This document shows positions 5,382-9,060 of a DNA stretch of 9,060 nt, one piece after another (the stretch's first letter is position 1; each line of letters opens with the position of its first letter). The DNA comes from an uncultured Saprospirales bacterium. Its GTDB lineage: Bacteria; Bacteroidota; Bacteroidia; Chitinophagales; Saprospiraceae. The position numbers were made by a program, and so were the translations under genes. Location: contig CALAZP010000158.1 in NCBI GenBank assembly GCA_937926355.1, positions 1 to 9,060 on the forward strand, read 5' to 3'. The notes beneath the pieces were generated by a model. It was not told where the DNA came from. It saw only the letters and a program-made list of their open reading frames with translations, and made no database searches.

Positions 5382-6279
5382 CAAACATCAGGCAGGTTTT
5401 GTCAACATTATAGGAAGACCCAATGTGGGCAAATCTACACTGATGAATGCATTAGTTGGAGAAAGGATGTCGATCATTACTCATAAGCCTCAAACTACCC
5501 GCCATAGAATCATAGGAATATTAAGCGGTGAGGATTTTCAAATGGTCTTTTCAGATACCCCGGGAATCATAGAGCAGCCTTCTTATAAAATGCAAGAAGC
5601 TATGAATCGATTTGTATTCAGTAGTCTCGAAGATGCAGACGTACTGCTTTGGGTGATAGATCCCAAAGAACAATTCGAGCAGCACGGCAAACTCATTCAG
5701 CAACTAGGACGATTAAGCATTCCTATTTTTTTAATCCTAAATAAAATGGATGCTACCGATCCCAACTTTTGGGAATCCCGAATACCTCAATGGGAAAGTA
5801 CAGGAATATTTCAAAAAATCCTTCATATTTCAGCCCTTTACAAATCCGGAACCGACCAACTTCTCAAAGCTATACTTGAAAAGTTACCTATTTGTCCTCC
5901 ATATTACCCTAAAGACCAATTAACTGACAAACCAGAACGGTTTTTTACCTCAGAAATCATTAGAGAGAAAATCCTTTTATTTTATCATCAGGAAATTCCT
6001 TATTCCACCGAAGTAGTAGTAGAATCTTTTAAAGAGGGGAATACAAAAAGTGGCTTACCTTTACTTTCCATTGCAGCCACTATCTTTGTCAGTAGAAAAA
6101 CACAAAAAAGCATTTTGATTGGCAAGCAAGGGGAAGCGATAAAAAAATTAGGGTCAGCAGCCAGAAAAGATCTCGAATCTTTCTTTGAACAAAAGGTATT
6201 CCTAGAGCTTCACGTGAAGGTCAGAGACAACTGGCGAGACGATGAAAAGATGTTGAAAAACTTCGGGTATAATAATTAA
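5374..6279 (+). CDS. era: GTPase Era, 30S ribosomal subunit assembly factor
   Basis: The 301-residue protein is full length for Era. The N-terminal GTPase domain shows G1 GRPNVGKST (14-22), G2 QTTRHR (40-45), G3 DTPG (61-64), G4 NKMD (123-126) and G5 SAL (153-155). The C-terminal type-II KH domain carries GKQG (250-253) in IGKQGEAIKKLG and the closing VRDNWRDDEKMLKNFGY. Era binds the 3' end of 16S rRNA through the KH domain and couples GTP hydrolysis to 30S maturation; it is essential in most bacteria. The ATG at 5374 overlaps the end of the upstream hypothetical gene by 8 bases. The der start follows the TAA stop after a single base. No key residue is missing. Confidence 0.98.
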   Translation: MTNKHQAGFVNIIGRPNVGKSTLMNALVGERMSIITHKPQTTRHRIIGILSGEDFQMVFSDTPGIIEQPSYKMQEAMNRFVFSSLEDADVLLWVIDPKEQFEQHGKLIQQLGRLSIPIFLILNKMDATDPNFWESRIPQWESTGIFQKILHISALYKSGTDQLLKAILEKLPICPPYYPKDQLTDKPERFFTSEIIREKILLFYHQEIPYSTEVVVESFKEGNTKSGLPLLSIAATIFVSRKTQKSILIGKQGEAIKKLGSAARKDLESFFEQKVFLELHVKVRDNWRDDEKMLKNFGYNN

Positions 6280-6280
6280 T

Positions 6281-7582
6281 ATGGGCAATATAATAGCTAT
6301 TGTGGGTAGACCCAATGTTGGTAAATCAACCCTATACAATAGATTGATTGGGGAAAGACAAGCCATCATTGACGACATCAGCGGAGTAACCCGTGATAGA
6401 CAGTACGGTTCGAGTCACTGGAATGGTAAAAATTTTACCGTAGTAGATACCGGTGGATTTGTTGAACATTCAGATGATATATTTGAAAAAGCCATCCGAG
6501 ATCAAGTAAACATAGCCATTTCCGAAGCAGAAGTACTGATTTTTTTAGTTGATGTGACGACAGGAATCACAGACTTAGATATGGAAGTTGCCAATATGCT
6601 CAGAAAAACCAAGAAAAAAGTTTTGCTGGTAGTCAATAAAGTGGATAACCATCAGCGGTTATTAGATGCCAATGAATTTTGGTCTCTTGGATTTGAAAAT
6701 ACTTTTTTCATCAGTTCCTTAACTGGCAGTGGTACAGGAGAAGTGCTGGATGAAGCCGTTAAGGACCTTCACGAACAAGAAGAAATCCTCGATCATATTC
6801 CAAAATTTGCTATCCTGGGACAACCTAATGTTGGAAAATCTTCATTTACCAATGCCCTACTTGGAGAAGAGCGCAACATTGTCACCGATATAGCAGGAAC
6901 GACTCGAGATTCTATCCATAGCAAATACAACAAGTTTGATAAAGAATTCTACCTTATCGACACGGCCGGGATAAGAAAGAAGGCAAAAGTCCATGAAAAT
7001 TTGGAGTTCTATTCTGTAATGAGAGCCATTAAAGCACTGGAAGAAGCAGACGTATGCCTACTTTTAATTGATGCTCAAACGGGGATTGAAGCGCAAGATA
7101 TGAGTATTTTTAGATTGGCTCAGAAAAGAAATAAAGGCATAGTTATTTTAGTCAATAAATGGGATTTAGTAGAAAAAGAAACCAACACGGCCAGAGATTT
7201 CGAAAAAGAATTACGCAATAAATTAGCCCCCTTTCAAGATGTCCCCATCGTCTTTATATCCGCTTTGGAAAAGCAAAGGATATTCAAAGCCATTGATGCT
7301 GCATTAGAGGTTTATCAAAATAGAACTAAAAAAATTAAGACGAATGAATTAAACGAAATCATGCTAAAGGCTATCGAACATTATCCACCTCCCACCCACC
7401 GAGGAAAATTTGTCAAAATTAAATACGTCACCCAACTGCCAACCTATTATCCCGCTTTTGCTTTCTTTTGCAGTAATCCCAAACATCTTAAAGACAATTA
7501 CAAACAATATCTGGAAAACCAATTGAGGAAAAACTTTAATTTTACCGGAGTACCTGTAGGTGTATTTTTTAGAAGTAAATAA
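6281..7582 (+). CDS. der: GTPase Der (EngA), 50S ribosomal subunit assembly factor
   Basis: The 433-residue protein has the two tandem GTPase domains that define Der. The first has G1 GRPNVGKST (9-17), G3 DTGG (56-59) and G4 NKVD (119-122). The second has GQPNVGKSS (180-188), DTAG (227-230) and NKWD (292-295). The C-terminal KH-like domain follows, ending in GVPVGVFFRSK. Der acts in late 50S assembly and is normally essential. The gene starts one base after era and ends six bases before rmlC, so all three are surely on one transcript. Having era and der adjacent is sensible because each matures one ribosomal subunit. Length, motifs and start are all typical; nothing looks damaged. Confidence 0.98.
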   Translation: MGNIIAIVGRPNVGKSTLYNRLIGERQAIIDDISGVTRDRQYGSSHWNGKNFTVVDTGGFVEHSDDIFEKAIRDQVNIAISEAEVLIFLVDVTTGITDLDMEVANMLRKTKKKVLLVVNKVDNHQRLLDANEFWSLGFENTFFISSLTGSGTGEVLDEAVKDLHEQEEILDHIPKFAILGQPNVGKSSFTNALLGEERNIVTDIAGTTRDSIHSKYNKFDKEFYLIDTAGIRKKAKVHENLEFYSVMRAIKALEEADVCLLLIDAQTGIEAQDMSIFRLAQKRNKGIVILVNKWDLVEKETNTARDFEKELRNKLAPFQDVPIVFISALEKQRIFKAIDAALEVYQNRTKKIKTNELNEIMLKAIEHYPPPTHRGKFVKIKYVTQLPTYYPAFAFFCSNPKHLKDNYKQYLENQLRKNFNFTGVPVGVFFRSK

Positions 7583-7588
7583 ACCATA

Positions 7589-8134
7589 ATGCCTTTTCTG
7601 AAAACCGCTTTCGAAGACTTATATGTTTTTGAACCCCACATCTTTGAAGACGAAAGAGGATATTTTTTTGAAGCCTTTAATAGTCAAACTTTCGAGAGTG
7701 AAACGGGTATATCCAGACCCTTCGTTCAAGACAATCAGGCTTTTTCTACTAAAGGTGTGCTTAGGGGATTGCATTTTCAAACAGGAGAATATGCACAGGC
7801 CAAATTGGTTCGGATATTACAAGGAGAAGTACTAGATGTGGTAGTAGATCTCAGAAAAAATGCTGCCACCTTTGGACAAAGTTTCTCTATAGTCCTCTCT
7901 GAGTCAAATAAAAGGCAATTATACGTCCCAAGGGGTTTCGCTCATGGATACTTAGTTTGCAGCGAAAATGCCGAATTTTTTTACAAATGCGATAATTTTT
8001 ATAACCAAAAAGCAGAAGGAGGAATCAGATATAACGACCCTGATCTGAATATTGATTGGATATTCCCGACCCATCAGCTACTACTCTCTCCCAAGGATCT
8101 TCAACTCCCCTTATTTGCTACCTATAAAGATTAA
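7589..8134 (+). CDS. rmlC: dTDP-4-dehydrorhamnose 3,5-epimerase
   Basis: The 181-residue cupin enzyme converts dTDP-4-keto-6-deoxy-D-glucose to dTDP-4-keto-L-rhamnose, the third step of dTDP-L-rhamnose synthesis. The family signature is clear: DERGYFFEAF (21-30), VLRGLHFQ with catalytic base His62, Lys72 in the QAKLVR strand, PRGFAHGY (114-121), the active-site Tyr132 in FFYKCDNFY, and GGIRYNDPDLNIDW (144-157). His62, Lys72 and Tyr132 fall at the same residue numbers as in the well-studied Salmonella enzyme. It is cytosolic. It follows der after six bases and precedes rmlD by three. The first two pathway enzymes, RmlA and RmlB, are not in this window. Confidence 0.97.
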   Translation: MPFLKTAFEDLYVFEPHIFEDERGYFFEAFNSQTFESETGISRPFVQDNQAFSTKGVLRGLHFQTGEYAQAKLVRILQGEVLDVVVDLRKNAATFGQSFSIVLSESNKRQLYVPRGFAHGYLVCSENAEFFYKCDNFYNQKAEGGIRYNDPDLNIDWIFPTHQLLLSPKDLQLPLFATYKD

Positions 8135-8137
8135 TCT

Positions 8138-9013
8138 ATGCTAAAACTGTTGATTACCGGGGCTAATGGTCAACTAGGCCAATCATTTCAACAAGAAGTA
8201 CCTAATTATCCTGATTGCTCCGCTGTATTTTTTGATAAATCTCAGTTGGACATTTGCGAACCATTGCAGATTAAAAAAGTAGTTTCCGAGGTAAAGGCTG
8301 ATTTAATTATCAATTGTGCAGCCTATACCTCTGTTGATGAGGCGGAGAATAATCAACTGCTCGCTCAAAAAATAAATGAAAAAGGACCAGGTCATTTGGG
8401 TAAAATAGCGGCTGAATTTAATATTCCAGTCATCCATTTTTCAAGTGATTACGTTTATCACAACCAATCGAATAAACCTATAACGGAGAGCGACCCCACT
8501 AATCCGTTAGGTATTTACGCTCAAACCAAGTTGGCGGGAGAAAAGCAACTTCTTCACCATCAACCTCATAGCTATATTTTGAGGACCTCTTGGGTTTTTT
8601 CCCCCTTCGGGAAAAATTTCTTAAAATCTATGGTCCATTATGCAAAGCAGAAAAATGTTATGAGGGTGGTTTCCGACCAAATAGGTGCACCGACTTATGC
8701 CCCCTTCATGGCCAGAGATGTTATACAAATGGCACACCAAATAAAGAGCAACCCCAACAAATTCGAATCTGTAGCTGGTATCTATAATTATTGCCCCGAA
8801 GGAGTATGTAGCTGGTATGATTTTGCCTATTTCATTTTCAAATACCTTAATGTTTCCACTGAACTGATCGCCATACCCAGTGAAGCCTATCCTACCCCAG
8901 TCAGCAGGCCTCCATTTAGCGTAATGAATACCCAGAAAATCAAATCTACTTTTGGACTTAAGTTAAGGCATTGGGATGAAGGGTTGCTCCATTGTCTGGA
9001 AGCCATGAATTAA
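8138..9013 (+). CDS. rmlD: dTDP-4-dehydrorhamnose reductase
   Basis: The 291-residue short-chain dehydrogenase/reductase carries out the last step of dTDP-L-rhamnose synthesis, the NAD(P)H-dependent reduction of dTDP-4-keto-L-rhamnose. Visible features are the Rossmann glycine motif GANGQLG (8-14), the NCAAYTSVDEAE segment (59-70), the catalytic FSSDYVY region (101-107), the YAQTK catalytic Tyr127/Lys131 pair, LRTSWVFSPFGKNF (148-161), and the substrate-side DQIGAPTYA segment. The length is normal for the family. It is the last gene of the operon and a hairpin terminator lies five bases past its TAA. The product feeds rhamnose into surface polysaccharides, which in this phylum means O-antigen, capsule or glycoprotein glycans; the acceptor is unknown. 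Confidence 0.97.
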   Translation: MLKLLITGANGQLGQSFQQEVPNYPDCSAVFFDKSQLDICEPLQIKKVVSEVKADLIINCAAYTSVDEAENNQLLAQKINEKGPGHLGKIAAEFNIPVIHFSSDYVYHNQSNKPITESDPTNPLGIYAQTKLAGEKQLLHHQPHSYILRTSWVFSPFGKNFLKSMVHYAKQKNVMRVVSDQIGAPTYAPFMARDVIQMAHQIKSNPNKFESVAGIYNYCPEGVCSWYDFAYFIFKYLNVSTELIAIPSEAYPTPVSRPPFSVMNTQKIKSTFGLKLRHWDEGLLHCLEAMN

Positions 9014-9017
9014 TATC

Positions 9018-9046
9018 AACCATTTATAGGTAGAATGGTTATTTTT
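9018..9046 (+). terminator. Rho-independent terminator of the era-der-rmlCD operon
   Basis: AACCATT (9018-9024) pairs perfectly with AATGGTT (9034-9040) around a nine-base loop and is followed by ATTTTT (9041-9046). The stem is AT-rich and modest, but its place directly after the rmlD stop codon (9011-9013) fits an operon end. Confidence 0.7.
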
Positions 9047-9060
9047 GAATAAAGATTCCC

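Noticed and set aside
7623..7835. 70-codon frame inside rmlC
   Set aside because: It lies in an alternative frame wholly within a confidently identified gene and has no homology I recognise.
8590..8787. 65-codon frame inside rmlD
   Set aside because: It is an alternative-frame shadow of the reductase gene; its Cys- and Pro-rich look comes from the underlying codons.
1..9060. CRISPR array, tRNA/rRNA genes, insertion sequences or a defence system
   Set aside because: I found no regularly spaced repeats, tRNA or rRNA sequence, transposase or nuclease-effector genes. The window is dominated by housekeeping, vitamin-uptake and sugar-nucleotide genes.

Overview
The window looks like chromosomal DNA from a Bacteroidota bacterium, probably of the Cytophagales type. 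The DNA is AT-rich. One TonB-dependent receptor carries an N-terminal carboxypeptidase-regulatory-like domain, a partial Oar-like barrel protein lies at the left edge, and three candidate promoters fit the TTG-N17-23-TAnnTTTG pattern of this phylum. The 187-residue protein in front of era resembles conserved hypothetical proteins I associate with Cytophagales. That lineage placement is an impression, not a computed result.

Layout from left to right. (1) Positions 1-1215 (+) hold the C-terminal end of a large outer-membrane barrel protein with a strong terminator, then about 300 bases with no convincing gene, then a small secreted outer-membrane barrel protein. (2) Positions 1216-1621 have no protein gene. 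On the minus strand they carry what looks like a self-contained small RNA unit: promoter, roughly 115-nt structured transcript, and a perfect GC-rich terminator palindrome. (3) Positions 1622-4237 (-) hold a TonB-dependent receptor preceded by a clear TPP (THI-box) riboswitch. The riboswitch has its own promoter, which overlaps the end of the upstream NadR-like kinase gene. (4) Positions 4230-4760 (-) encode the NadR-like kinase, starting at a TTG codon. (5) Positions 4818-9013 (+) form a tight operon: conserved hypothetical, era, der, rmlC, rmlD, closed by a hairpin terminator.

How the parts work together. The riboswitch marks the receptor as a probable thiamine (or thiamine precursor) importer that is shut off when TPP is plentiful. 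The adjacent P-loop kinase fits uptake followed by phosphorylation of vitamin-like substrates, but the PnuC/PnuT-type permease expected in such loci is absent from the window. The plus-strand operon joins two GTPases needed for ribosome assembly (Era for the 30S subunit, Der for the 50S subunit) to the last two enzymes of dTDP-L-rhamnose synthesis.

Most of the window is ordinary. The most interesting items are the candidate small RNA at 1457-1572, the riboswitch with its unusual downstream pairing options, the kinase/receptor pairing without a permease, and the uncharacterised protein overlapping era.
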